From Endomychus coccineus (taxonomy: Eukaryota; Arthropoda; Insecta; Coleoptera; Endomychidae), in assembly GCA_958510875.1 (NCBI GenBank), contig OY294070.1, positions 8,370,001 to 8,434,000 on the forward strand: 64,000 nucleotides of DNA. Reading direction: 5' to 3'. The first letter of the stretch is position 1, and each line of letters starts with the position of its first letter. The notes beneath the pieces were generated by a model. The model was given only the letters and a program-made list of their open reading frames with translations. It ran no database searches and was not told the DNA's origin. Shown here in pieces: positions 32,933 to 45,000 of the stretch. The position numbers were made by a program, and so were the translations under genes.

Positions 32933-35900
32933 ATGGCATTGCTAACAAAAAGAATATTTCAGGGATATACCTGGTTATTTGATGAATTCGCTGGTAAGTT
33001 CTTATTATCAAGTAGTTGAAATTGAAAAAAAAATTGGGAAACCAAATAAACTTTATACAATATGAAATATTAAGGTATTAAGATCAGATTTTCATTTTAT
33101 TATATGGTGCTTATCACAAATGTGGAACAAACGGTCTTGTTTTCTGTGACAATTACGCCCCCAGATCAATTTTGTTTTATAAAAATGTTCATTTTGAGCT
33201 AATTTTTATCACGTTCACTAATAACATGTCTTACAAACCGGTGTAACAATCACAAAATGGGGACTTCCCCTCTTAAATTTAGCGACGAACCTTGTTTAAA
33301 GACGTTGGAAGCTTTTTACAATGTATAATCGTTTATTGAACTTTGATTCATCTCCGATTGAAAGCTTGTCAACTAATAATTAGGATATTAATGTTAACCC
33401 TGGATACTTAAGGTTTATTTTAGGCCAAGAAGTAGCTGTATAATATTCTTTAGAATCAGCATAATAACCGCTTTCTGGTAAATCCCCATTCTCTAATTTC
33501 ACCCTCAAGTATTTAGCGATGCCAATATTTGTGACCAGAAAACCATTTGCAAATGAAAATGTTCACAATAGTAATTGGCTGGTAAATTGACAAACAATCT
33601 ACAATTCACTTACATCAATATCTGTAAATGTTATCTGAAGTATTGTTACGAATTTTATAACTAATTATTGTTACTTTTCAAAAATTTATCATATTGATGT
33701 AATAAACTAAAACACTGTTACTTTGTTTTTTATCACATATATTACAGAAACAAATCGTGACTATAGTTTCGACGCTAGTGTGTCATCTTCAAACGATACT
33801 AACGTATGAAAATATGAAGAATCTTGGCTATTCATGATAAAAGTAAAGTAAAAGTAAATTTATTTTCTCAATAATAATTGTTGCAAAATAATAACAATAA
33901 TACACTACAAAGACAAAGACAAAAACTTACTTATTCAAGTATTCATTAACCGTGTATGGTTCACATTGTACAATAATATTGAATATTTTATTTTTAAATT
34001 CACAGAAATTCTTTATACATTGAATATTAATTGGCAGCATATGTGCTGGATATATATATATATGTATGAAATGTTACGTGTGTTGTAACTGAAAGATTTT
34101 TTGAAATCTGTAAAAAATCTTCTATGTTTGAAAATAAAAAGAAGGGATTGATAAATGTATATTCCAATAACAGTCAAGTTGTGGTTTCATGACACGTGAA
34201 CTATAAATGATAGAACTAAGCCTTTTACATCATTGTTCGATTTCTTTACACCAGTTGAGGTTTTGATATATATTTATTCCAAGACATTTCGAAAAATCCT
34301 TCATTTCCAAAATGTTGTTATTTAAGTTTTATGTTTCTGGAATTTGCAGTCTACTATGGCTTGACGTAAAGATGATGCAGTTTGTCTTGCTTTTGTTCTA
34401 TGTGAGTTTGTTATTCATACACCAATGTTCAATCTTTGAGAGCACAGAGGCAATTTCAGTTTCGAGAACGGAAAGGTGATTTACAGATACTTTAATGTTA
34501 CTATCATCTGCATAATTGATAAGCATCTTTCTAGCATCAGCAATAACTTGTGGTAGATCATTAATACAAATGTGGGCCAATTATTTACCCTGAGGAACTC
34601 CAATTTGTAGTGACAATTCCCCAGATATGAAATTTTGTCCACTCTCCGAAATTTTCACTCTCTGCGTTCTACATTCTAAATAGCTTTCCATCAAGGCTAA
34701 CTGTCTTTCTGTGATTCCGTATTTGTGCAGTTTTGCAAGAAGGATTTTATGATCAACCGTGTCAAAAGCCTTGTAGAGATCAAGAAAAAGTCCGCATGGG
34801 ATTTCTTTATTTTCCAAGACTGTTATAATTGATTTAATGAATTTAAAAACTGCTGTTTCCGAATTATGGTCCTTGAAAACCATGTTGACTGTCATGGTAC
34901 AATATAAGACTCAGGTAACAAGTGATGTTCTGGTTGGGGAAATACATTGTTAGAATGGTATAATTGAAATTGGATAATGAATGTGAAATTTTGATACCAA
35001 AAATTGTGGAAAAATCACATACAAATCCCGTGATATAATCCGAGATAGAACAAGCTTTAGATCTTTGCCTTAGCCAAAATTATTGTCAATTAAATAACCT
35101 ACTCAAGTATCTATCCTTTTACAAAAAAATTCTGATTCTTCATCAAGATACGTTTCCCTCACATATTTTGGTATCGTAAAGTGAAAGAATTGTAGACATT
35201 TTATCGAAACATAATCTAAAAGTTAGCTTCAAACCACTAAAGAAACTGTCTTATTTTTTGTTCAATGCTAAAGATAAAACAAATAAGTTTAATAAACCTG
35301 GAGTATATAAATTAACCTGTTCAGAGAGTGATACCTTTTACATTGGTAGATCTAGTCGTAATATAGAAATTGGAAATATTAGAACATTTTCGAGGTTTTA
35401 GACTTGATAAAACAGATTCATCTTTCTCTAACAATATTTCAAAAACAGGGCACACTTTTCCAAATTTAGATGAAGTTAAAATTTTACATAACCAGAGTAG
35501 AGGTATTATTAATAATGACAATAAAATAAATAATAAATTTCCCATAATTATCTTGTGCCCTCCAAGTATACCTCCGCATTAAAATTTCATTATTACAATA
35601 TTAAGTCTACCTCATTATCCAATTTTAATTAAACTATTCTAGCAATGTATTTCCCTAACCGCAACCCTACTTGTTACCTGCGTGTTATATTGAACCATAA
35701 ATAGCCAAGATTATTCATATTTTCATACATTATAGTATCGTTTGAACGATTTGTTCCTATAATATATGTGATAAAAAAAGTAAAAGTGTTGTATTTTATT
35801 ATATCAATTGTTACTTTTAAATATAAGATATCTCCATAAAAATAGGATTCAAATCTGGAGAAGGACATACCCAAAAACATTGAAAATTATAGAAAATCAA

Positions 35901-38900
35901 CTCTGAATTTTATTGCAGATGCGAGAACCAACGAATATTGGTTGATGACATCACCAATTAAACCAATACTTATTGTATCATTATATATATGGTTCGTTCA
36001 TTCTTTAGGACCCGCATTTATGAAAAATCGACCAGCCTTTAAATTGGAAAAAGTACTTATAATATTCAATAGCGCACAAATACTAATAAATGGATATATA
36101 TTCTTAAAGGTATGAGTATCATCATTATTTTTCAGGGTGTATATATTATATTGTCAATTTTCACATTTTTTTGGAGGTTATAACGAATATTCGTCTTTCG
36201 GCATTTTTACAGAATATGATGTTAATAACCTTTAAATAAATTGTTATTTTTATATTTCATGTTGACGTATTAATACCTATTGTTATTTTTGTTCCAAAAC
36301 ATTTGAAATCAGTATTGATATTAGATTAAAGGTTATAATAATAACATGAATTAATTAATTAATAATTATAGTTAGGATAACAATTTTTCATCAACTACTA
36401 ACACACTTCTCATTCATGATAATCGAAACTGCAGTTCAAATTCAAAAATTGTATTGCTCAACGAATATACATAGCCAATTTAAAAATATTTCACATACTA
36501 ATCAATTTTTCCAATTCATTATGAGTATATTTATTACAACTCTAGGTTTTTATGAGAGAATTTAGATACAATTTGCTGATAAAGTCATTTTCGTTCTATC
36601 AATTTCAAGGATTCTTTTTTATTTGATACAAAACAGCATTTGCATCTGATACTGAATCAATTTCTTGCGTTCTTACGGATTCTTAGTTTTTGTCATCCAC
36701 AATTGTCAAATAGGAAATCAATAATAATGTCGTTCAAAGCGCTTGTTTGTTCTATAAGCTCGTGTAAACGTCAGTTATCTATGCGGAGTCCATATTATAA
36801 AATATACGTTAATAAGTGAATTGGCGTCTTCTAAACTAATTATTATCTCTCAAAGAAGATGGTGCCTATTCAGCTATCGGCTCTTTGTTCCTTTGAACAA
36901 TTCAGTTCTACTAACATGCAGATTTTGAAGATACTTATAATTCATTCTCATCTTCAAAGGTTGATGAATGTCGTTTGGTTATTTCCCAATTTGTCCTGGT
37001 GTATACAATCCCCATCCATGAAACCTCCCAGTTTCGGTAAGATCTTCAATGTTGCCGTTATAATAACAGATTTAGAGAGAAGCACCTATTGATCTGCAAG
37101 ATCCTCCATGGTCAAGAGTTGCTTGAGTTTTGCCCCATCTAATAACATTCTACAATCCTCACAGAAGCTCCCCAAGGAACCCTCCTCACAGCAGCTTCTT
37201 CAGAAACTTTCTTAGCTCTGTTAGGGGCTTCATTGTTGTTGTAATAATATATTCAGGGAGAAGGTGGTTCGGAAGATTCTCCTTGGACCAGAGTTGCTTG
37301 AGTGTAGCCGTCTGATATCGTTTCGATATCAAGAATCCATACAATTTCTATAGAATCTTCAATGTCGTCATTGTGATGTTGTTTAGAAATAAGATCCTAC
37401 TGGTTCGAAGGGTTCTCTTCTTGGTCAAAGGTTGCTTGAGTTTTGTCCCGTCTAATAACATTTTGAAAATCCTCACAGAAGCTCCCGAAGGCACCCTCCT
37501 CACAGCAGCTTCCTCAGGAACTCTCGTAGCTTTGTTAGGGGTTTCATTGTTGTTGTAATAAAAGATTTAGAGCGGAGGTTCGGTAGATTCTCCTTGGACC
37601 AGAGTTGCTTGAGTGTAGCCGTCTGATGTCGTTTCCAATATGGTTACAGACCTTCCCCTATTCCTCTCTCTTATATCCTTACGGAACCACCCAGATGAGC
37701 ACCTCTAGCAATGGTAGGGGTTTTATTGTTGTCGTTGTAATAATAGATTCAGAGAGAGGCTCCTCTTGATTTGCAAAGTTCTTCATGGTTAAAAGTTCCT
37801 TGAGTTTTGCACCGTGTAATGACTGCTCCAATATCTTTACAAGACCTCCTTCATCATGAATCCATACAATTTTTATAGAATCTTCAATGTTGTCATTGTA
37901 ATGTTGTTTAGAAAGAAGCTCCTACTGGTTCAAAAGATTCTTCTTGATCAAAAGTTGCTTGAGTTTTGATCTGTCTAATTAAGTTTTCCAATATGGTTAC
38001 AGACCTTCCCCTATTCCTCTCTCTTATATCCTTACGGAACCACCCAGATGAGCACCTCTAGCATTGGTAGGGGTTTTATTGTTGTCGTTGTAATAATAGA
38101 TTCAGAGAGAGGCTCCTCTTGATTTGCAAAGTTCTTCATGGTTAAAAGTTCCTTGAGTTTTGCACCGTGTAATGACTGCTCCAATATCTTTACAAGACCT
38201 CTTCCATCATAAACCCATACAATTTTTATAGAATCTTCAATGTTGTCATTGTAATGTTGTTCAGAAAGATGCTCCTACTGGTTAGAAAGATTCTTCTTGG
38301 TCAAGAGTTGCTTGAGTTTTGATCTGTCTAATTAAGTTTTGAATGTCCCCCAGTTTTGATAAGAGCTTCTTCATTGTAGTCTTTAAAAACAAATATTTTT
38401 GATGTCCAATTTAATATTTTTACCAGAAGTGAACACAACATGCAGATTTGACATGATCTAGCAATTCATCCATATTAATAAGCGCTAAGAAACCTATGAA
38501 CCCAATAACGAATTCACTGTCACAACTGCTTACAGTGTTATACCTAGTAAGTGTATGATTATTCGAATATGTTTTATTCAAGAACTAAATCTATTGTTCT
38601 CAGTTTCATTGTTCCGCTTACATATTATAGAATATAGATCTAAATATCGAATGTCAAATTATGTTTTTTATATAGTGAATTTGATATACCTATACTACCC
38701 TACCCCATCCCCATCACTTCCTACCACCCCGAGAATTTGATAACCTCTCATTACAAATTGAAAGATCATAATATTTTATCGGTGGAACAAAATACATTTT
38801 TATTTTTGAAGTTTTGAAACGGGAACAAACGATAGAAATAGCGCAATATGCAGGATGCGAAAATATAGTACAAAATTTTATAATGGCTTGTTCTCATAAT

Positions 38901-41900
38901 ATCTTAATTCGAGAAAGAAGAAACACATGATAGTATTTTATTATTATAATATTCACAAAACGTGGTTCTGTTATATTAGTGTGTTGCTGTTGTCAGAAAC
39001 AAAAACAAGCGACTGAGTGAGAGATACCTACTTTAACGAACCAACGGCTGACTTATGCACTTTTCGAATGACGCTCTTTCTTTCTCGCACGCAATGTCTA
39101 TCTCTCTCTCTTACCAGATTAACTACATTAAATACTATGGTAAATACAGTCATCTATGTGTCTATGGATGTTACCAAAACACACTCTTCATAATTAATCA
39201 AATTAGTATAGTAATAATTTTATATTTCTAGGGTTCCAGTTTTTTATTACAATTAGAAGGTTACAGTTGTTTGGAAGTGGATTATTCAGATAACCCTTTA
39301 CCGAAGGGTATTTTATCTTTATGTTATGCATACTTTTTAGTTAAAGTATCAGATTTGTTGGATACGGTAAGTGATAATTTCCTCGAGATGCTATCAAATT
39401 GTAACCCTCCACATTTTGTAAACAAACAATTGATGTGAGACGTAAAAATGTATCGTTTTCAATTGTTTATTACAAGGCAAAAAATAAATCACTAATGAAA
39501 ACATGCTTTATTAACGATCAATTTCAATCCATATATATATATATATATAAGTTTAAAGTTTCTTTGCCTAATTGGCCACTATCAGAAAATTTAATTCTAT
39601 ATCTCTTAAGTTATATATATATATATATATAAAGGCATATACCCGTCACCCATCACGAAGCGGACCGACTTGCAACTTGGCAGCACGTTCCATATAGGAC
39701 GTAGGCACTCGCTAAATACGGATTTTTCAAAACTTGATCCCAACCGGAGTAAAAGCAATTCGATATTGTAATAATATGTCTATGAACATAAAATACATGG
39801 CTATGCTTATGATTTTCTATGACTGAGTGGTCGTTTCGATGACTAGAGAGGAGAATGGATTTTTGAGAAAAGAATAAATTCGTTGTCTATGAGTGAACTT
39901 CATTTAATCCTGACCACGGTCGTATATTCGACAGTGATCCTGACAAACCGGTCTCCAAATGCCAACAATATATTTTTACATTTGCGACTTCAGCTAGACT
40001 TTTGACATAGATTAATGAATCATTATCACATTTCAGACTGTCTATGCTATGACAGACAACACATAACCCATCAACAAGACAGGTATCGTTTACATGACAG
40101 ACAGCTAATACATTGACAGCCACATAATCTCCATGACAGACCATTAGAAATCGCTGTCAAAGTCAAATAAACTTTCACATGACATAGAATATAATTTTAC
40201 GTCTTTCCACGCCTTTAGCTGTTTCTACTTATTAGAAATGAATATTTCAATATTGAAACTTGCCAACTTGACAACATCTTGTATACAATATCCTTATGGA
40301 CTGTGATCAATCGATCACTAGCTTTCCTCACTTTTGTTCGCACAATTTTTGCCTTTCGCCCACTTTGAGGGTCGAATGTGTAATTGTAGAAACACATTAG
40401 CCAATTGCAGCACTTTGGTCCCATTAAAGTCTTATATTTTTGGTAAATTTAAACTTCTGAAAAGATAGTAGATCATAGATGAACAAAATGCGATTCCTTT
40501 ATATCTAATATTCTCGAAGTACATTTCATATTACAACCAGTTTATAATAATGCAAAAAGCAAGTTATCATTCTATTAAGTTAATGAGATTTGGGTTTTCA
40601 TTATATTACAGGTATTTTTCATACTGCGAAAAAAAAAAAACCAAATATCATTCTTACATCTGTACCACCATACGTTGATGGTTTTGGTCTCTTGGATTGG
40701 AGTGAAATATTTTGGAGGTGGACATTCTGTATATACCGGCATATTAAATACTTTCGTACATACTGTGATGTATTCTTATTATTTAATAACCTCGTGCAAC
40801 AGCGAATATAAAAAGAACCTCTGGTGGAAAAAATATATCACGCAATTGCAATTGGTAAGTATAAATTTATTATTGTAAACAACACTTAAAAAATGGCCAA
40901 ATAGTAAGTTAGTAGGTACAAAATGTCGACTTGCAAATTACATACCATTTTGTTCGATGGGCTTCTTGGCTAAGCTGTAGTTTTCAGAATTTAAGTGTTT
41001 TTCCATACAGACCAGCGTTTGGCCTAAATCGCCACCAACCAATACTTGTACAGCATTTTATCGTTCGGAAATTTAAGTGTATCTTTTAAGGTGGAATTTA
41101 GATCACTATTAATATTAAAGTATTAATGGGGGTTTAATCTGTGTTACCTTTAAATAAATCGTAATCATGAACTAATAAATAACAGTAATGACCAGGACTA
41201 GGCTAAAATCTAAGCATGATAAAACTTCTTCACCTAAGTGTTATGAGAAGAATTTATAGTAAGCATAGAAACAATAATTGATAAGAATGTAACTTCTGTA
41301 AGTTCTGTGACTGTAACAGTGATATTGGATAGTCTAATTATTGAATCTGTTACCGAGTACTTCCAATCGACATGTATTATTATTAATGATTTACAATAAG
41401 AGTGGAAGCGAGGGAGTGCAATATTGCTTTACCTACGGTGCAATACAAGATTGTTACATTTGGCTCATTATAATAATTCCAGATTATTCTATGATGTAAT
41501 TGTGTCACATAACTCACATAGAACCTTATATGGTAAGAATCTGACGTTTTGTTGCATCATTTCGTCAACTGCAAAAGATGAAATTGAAATTCTAGGCATA
41601 TTTTAGTACAAAGAAAAGTTATGAGAATGACTTTGAGAAACGGCTTGCGCAGATTTAAATTCATTATATTTCGAGCGTTCTAAACTTGTTGACGGAATGA
41701 GTAAGTGAACTACTATACTAACCAGTGAATTTCAAGCATCGTCATTAGTTTGTGCATTAACCCTTGTGCCATATAAGCCCGTACGCTCAGTCCGTCGCGG
41801 TGAATATCTTGCTTTAATCCATACGTTATACGTTTGTTTCAGCTGCAATTTATTTTGTTGGCAGTCATTTATGTGATCGCCATTGTACAACCGTCCTGCA

Positions 41901-43040
41901 AGTTCCCAAAGGTGCTCACTTTCCTAGGATTGATACAAAATGCACACATGGCATATATGTTTGCCCAGTTCTACCGAAAAGCGTACTTAACGCCCAAATC
42001 AACTGTAACCGCTGCGAATGTTAAAAAAGGTAAGGTGCTCCATGAAACGATATCTAATCAGCAATTTAGCTATATATTCCTATTTATTGAGGTTTACGCG
42101 GTTGTGGTGTGTCCAGTCAGGAATGCAACAAGATTCCGTATATCTTGTCACCAGATTTTCAGTCGTTTCTGCTGGAGTCGCTGGGAGTGCGACATACGGG
42201 GCAGTTCCCTCCAGTGGGCACGGTGCTGTCTCGAGCCATTTTTGGATTACAGATTTCGCTGTGGCATGAGAAATGCTAGAGGTGTGCCATACAGAAATTG
42301 TAGCCCGTTTAATAGGCTTTCAGGTCAGCAAAACTGATCTGAGTTATCTAGCGTAGTTTTTTTATAACCGATTAAAATCGGAAAAGTGGTTGAAAAAACG
42401 CGATTTTTGCGTTTTTTTGACAGAAAAATTGATTTTTATCAGGGTTTCGTTCATTTTACCAAGATCATTTATATACCAAATGTAGCTGTTTATAAGCTTT
42501 CAAGCAGTTTTATCAGATTCAAATTATCTTGCATTGTTTCAAAGTTATAGCAAAAAGAGTTAAAAAAATTCTTTTTCACTTATCCTAACCACAAAAGCAA
42601 AGTCTGAGGAGTTAGATGGCGACTTTCCTACTATTTTACACCCAAACAATCGAAAAATGTCGGTATAGTTCCAAGGACAGAGCTGTACTAAAAGTTGTCA
42701 TAGCTGATTTATAATACTTGGTGAAAAGATTTAAGCTACGCAACAAAATTTGTACTTGACATATTCATATTGTAAGCTTATGGTAAATGTATCTGTGATC
42801 TTAATATGTCCGATAATACGAAGGATACGCTTCGTTTTATTGGGCTATTACCAGAATTCGAAGAATCGGAATGCTTCCAACAGTTAGAAATATTCGAACA
42901 TAAATTTTTTTTAGGTAACTGCTGAAACCGATCAATTTCATTTAAAATTCTAGGTTTACTCCAATATAAAACCGTTCCATTTGTAAATATTTGTATTAAG
43001 AATTAAATTGAATGTTACATTGATTATTTCAGAAAACTAA
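32933..43040 (+). CDS. ELOVL: ELOVL very-long-chain fatty-acid elongase, six exons
   Basis: Exons are 32933-32993, 35919-36109, 39232-39366, 40612-40854, 41843-42029 and 43033-43040. All are GT-AG and phase-consistent, giving 274 aa. Signatures present: the KVSDLLDT block (122-129), the histidine box HLYHH (145-149), NTFVHTVMYSYY (175-186) and TQLQ (206-209). The product is predicted to be a seven-pass ER enzyme that condenses malonyl-CoA with long acyl-CoA. The C-terminus is KKEN, a KKxx ER-retrieval signal, of which the last two residues and the stop come from an 8-nt final exon. Exon 4 contains a run of 12 A inside R-K-K-K-N. Insect ELOVLs act in cuticular hydrocarbon and lipid synthesis; the exact substrate is not predictable here. 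Introns 1 and 2 are about 3 kb each and loaded with repeats. Confidence 0.95.
33727..33833 (-). repeat. Terminal repeat of a Penelope-like element, left (inverted) copy
   Basis: Read on the minus strand, this ~107-bp segment matches 35697-35788: TATGAAAATATGAAxAATCTTGGCTAT on one side and TATCACATATATTA on the other. Penelope-like elements carry such pseudo-LTRs in direct or inverted orientation. Contains the hammerhead-like motif. Confidence 0.7.
33754..33797 (-). ncRNA. Hammerhead-ribozyme-like motif (Penelope-type)
   Basis: Minus-strand order: ATCGT (stem I), TTGAAGA (box 1, cf. CUGANGA; the first C is U here), a stem-loop GACAC-ACTA-GCGTC with one A-C mismatch and an extra U before it (stem II), GAAA (box 2), a minimal stem III with loop (C-TATA-G), the cleavage triplet GTC, then ACGAT (stem I partner). 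This is the known layout of minimal type I hammerheads in Penelope-like retroelements. The C3-to-U change in box 1 would be expected to reduce or abolish cleavage. Confidence 0.55.
34398..34920 (-). pseudogene. Jockey-like LINE reverse-transcriptase fragment
   Basis: Minus-strand frames read ALFDLYKAFDTVDHKIL-like sequence (LFLDLYKAFDTVDHKILLAK), then LMESYLECRTQRVKI, SLQIGVPQG, and after a frameshift INDLPQVIADARKMLINYAD with DDSN. These are consecutive palm motifs including the catalytic YADD region. It lies in ELOVL intron 1, opposite in orientation to the gene, between the two Penelope-type repeats. Confidence 0.88.
35190..35581 (+). pseudogene. Penelope-like element, GIY-YIG endonuclease end
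   Basis: Plus-strand translation gives VDILSKHNLKVSFKPLKKL, then KPGVYKLTCSESDTFYIGRS, the GIY-YIG motif in the form GVYKL...FYIGRSSR that ends Penelope-like polyproteins. After a one-base shift near 35375, EHFRGFRLDKTDSSFSNN, KTGHTFPNL and KILHNQSRG follow. The conserved reverse-transcriptase part upstream is missing or replaced by the LINE fragment. Together with the inverted repeats at 33727 and 35697, it identifies the composite as a Penelope relic. Confidence 0.8.
35697..35788 (+). repeat. Terminal repeat of a Penelope-like element, right copy
   Basis: Matches the reverse complement of 33727-33833 except that 30 nt, the hammerhead core, are missing: ATCGTTTGA runs straight into ACGATTTG at 35736-35752. 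Confidence 0.75.
36850..38380. repeat. Complex tandem repeats in ELOVL intron 2
   Basis: A 353-bp unit occurs twice in tandem (about 37635-37987 and 37988-38340), sharing CCAATATGGTTACAGACC and TTCTTCATGGTTAAAAGTTC with few differences. Upstream (36850-37630) are shorter, more diverged units sharing TTGTTGTAATAATA and GGTCAAGAGTTGCTTGAGTT. Open frames here are short and shift between units. It looks like an expanded minisatellite; no product is recognised. Confidence 0.75.
38381..39231. other. Rest of ELOVL intron 2
   Basis: No gene seen. A somewhat GC-richer island at about 38990-39120 carries CT-rich words (TCTTTCTTTCTCGCACGC, TCTATCTCTCTCTC) and may be transposon debris. Confidence 0.4.
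39367..40611. other. ELOVL intron 3
   Basis: Contains (TA)n microsatellites at about 39530-39552 and 39611-39632. Minus-strand frames at 39887-40144 and 40215-40424 are short, Cys-containing and unmatched to any family I know; I do not call them genes. Confidence 0.45.
42030..43032. other. ELOVL intron 5
   Basis: Downstream of exon 5 a GC-richer segment (about 42080-42330) looks transposon-derived but is not identified. The next ~300 bp (42340-42650) are AT-rich with CGATTTTTGCGTTTTTTTG words like those in the fold-back arms. Reading through the exon 5 donor keeps frame for many codons (open to 42337) but adds no ELOVL-like sequence. Confidence 0.4.
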
Positions 43041-43963
43041 GGATTGCTGGTCCACTTTCAAGCATTTTGCTGGAAAACTATATGCCTAGTCAATAACTCA
43101 ACGATGTACAGAACAATACAACACGAACATCAGTTTTTCATTTCCTACCAAACATTGGATTATTAGTATTAAGAGAGAAAAAATAAGTTTTTTTCAGAAT
43201 AATATCGTAGTTGCTGACACTAATAACCTGTTGGAAATGTTGTATGTCAAGAATTGTAAATGTACAATTAATTTGTATTCCAGGGAAATAATTAAATTAC
43301 TTTTTCCAACACAACGTATTTCGATTATTTCCAAGCATTTTTCATCCTTTACTAAGATACTAAGGCAAGGTGAAAACTTCTTCTTGAAACATAAAACAGA
43401 TGGCGCCACAATCGAAAATCCCATGTGACATTTGTGATGTACCATCTTTAACCAGAACGCATAAAAACAATAGCTGGGGGGAAGTTGTTATCAACTTTTT
43501 TAATAACATCACAAAATGTATAAGCATTTTAAATGTCTAAAACCACTTAACTGGAAGATTTTTTCATCATCTGTTCTGAGCCGCAAAGCGCTCAATTCCT
43601 GATGAACGTAGCAATAACGGATGTTTTATGTCTAGCGCTAGCGGGAAAAACTAAACTACATTAGAGACCATGGAAAGGTGTTTTTTCGGCATCGGAAAAT
43701 ATATCATATTTGAGAGGGTTTCTAGTAGTTATGATTCAAAAAAAACATTTCAACACCAAATATATATATTCAATTTTTTTCACTTAATTTCATCATTTTA
43801 ATTATAGATATATCACAATTTTAATGTGTTATAAAATCTTAATGTACGGTTATTACCTACTAATTAAGCACTTTTGAACCACGGCCTTCTAGGAAAAACT
43901 AGACCATGCATTTGAACTACTCCAAACAGTTCTATGCCTTGACGATTCGTGTACATCCAGAGG
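43041..43963. other. ELOVL 3' flank
   Basis: Contains the mariner 5' UTR piece at 43396-43463 and otherwise AT-rich DNA. No gene seen. Confidence 0.4.
43396..43463 (+). mobile_element. mariner 5' fragment, second copy
   Basis: About 66 bp starting AGATGGCGCCACAATCGAAA and ending CCAGAACGCAT is identical to 30739-30803, the untranslated 5' part of the mariner. No transposase follows. Confidence 0.9.
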
Positions 43964-44186
43964 CATCGATATATACATATGGACTGCGCGTGGCAATGAT
44001 AAGCGCGGCTAGTGCAGGCGAGAGAGAGGGAAAACGAAAAGGCCGGTTCGGGACGTAAACATACTAGCTACAGTGCGCAGCGGCCAATAGAAACGCGATA
44101 GAGCCGGCCTCTTCGTTTTCCCTCTCTGTCGCCTGAACTAGCTGCGCTTATCATTGCCACGCGCAGTCCATATGTATATGTCGATG
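43964..44186. mobile_element. Palindromic MITE / fold-back element, copy 2
   Basis: The left arm from CATCGATATATACATATGGA is matched by the reverse complement of the right arm ending at TGTATATGTCGATG, for about 80 bp with few mismatches. It shares GGACTGCGCGTGGCAATG, the GAGAGAGGGAAA block and the loop word CGGGACGTAAACATACTAG with copy 1 at 1626-1859. No coding capacity; a short minus-strand frame is a translation of the palindrome. Confidence 0.85.
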
Positions 44187-44439
44187 ATCCAGAGGTCAAT
44201 AACTGGACTAATTTATTGGATCGGTGACTCGAATTGGTAAAAATATTCAACCAGTTTCTACAGTTGGACTTTTTTATCACTTAATCTAAACATAGTAGCC
44301 CAAGAGTTGGTTGCCAAAAATCTGTTAAGTGTAACCATTCGCAAGCGTGAAAAAATTTAATAAAGTTGGACCTTTTATCAAATATTGGAAATGCGTTAAC
44401 CCCTCGGACCCTCTAGTCATAATTATGCACTTATTTTCG

Positions 44440-45000
44440 ACGGTCAAACTCATTCAAAATATAAATATCGTTTTTTTTATTTAGTTTTTTAGAGATATAA
44501 AAAACAGACAAAATCTATTTTCAAAAAACAATTATTTTTAAGTAAATAATTACATAAACATAATTATTTATTCAAAGTTTAGTGTTTTGAACGTAGTTTT
44601 GGTTTTCTGATTCATTAGCTATTATCAGTGGCGTAACTACCGTATCCCCGTGCGGGCCTAGAGACATAAGGCCCATTTTTTAGAGATACAAAAGATATAC
44701 TAAATCTATTTTCAAAAAAACATTATTTTTAAGTAAATAATTACTTGATATAATTATTTTAACTAATTAATTATTTAAAGTTTGGTGTTTTGAACGTGGT
44801 TTTAGTTTTCTGCTTTATTCGCTTTCATCAGTGGCGTAACTAACAGATCCCCATGCCGGCCCCGAGACATATTGCCCGAATTTTTTCAATGTAGTTCTAG
44901 ATACTAAGATATTCTAAATATATTTTCAAATATTTTTAAGTAATTAATTATTTAAACATAATTATTTCAAGAAATTAATTGTTTAAACATAATTATATAA
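44440..45000. repeat. ~203-bp tandem repeat, 2.5 copies
   Basis: CAGTGGCGTAACTA occurs at 44626 and 44829, 203 bp apart. The sequence before each (TTTAAGTAAATAATTAC...GTTTTGAACGT) is repeated, and a third partial unit follows to about 45000. The CAGTGGCGTAACT words resemble hAT-type MITE ends. No coding sequence. Confidence 0.7.

Noticed and set aside
39887..40424. Two Cys-containing minus-strand frames in ELOVL intron 3
   Set aside because: No domain, splice or conservation evidence.
42018..42337. C-terminal extension of ELOVL by reading through the exon 5 donor
   Set aside because: The donor is strong, the added sequence is not ELOVL-like, and splicing to 43033 gives a proper KKxx terminus.
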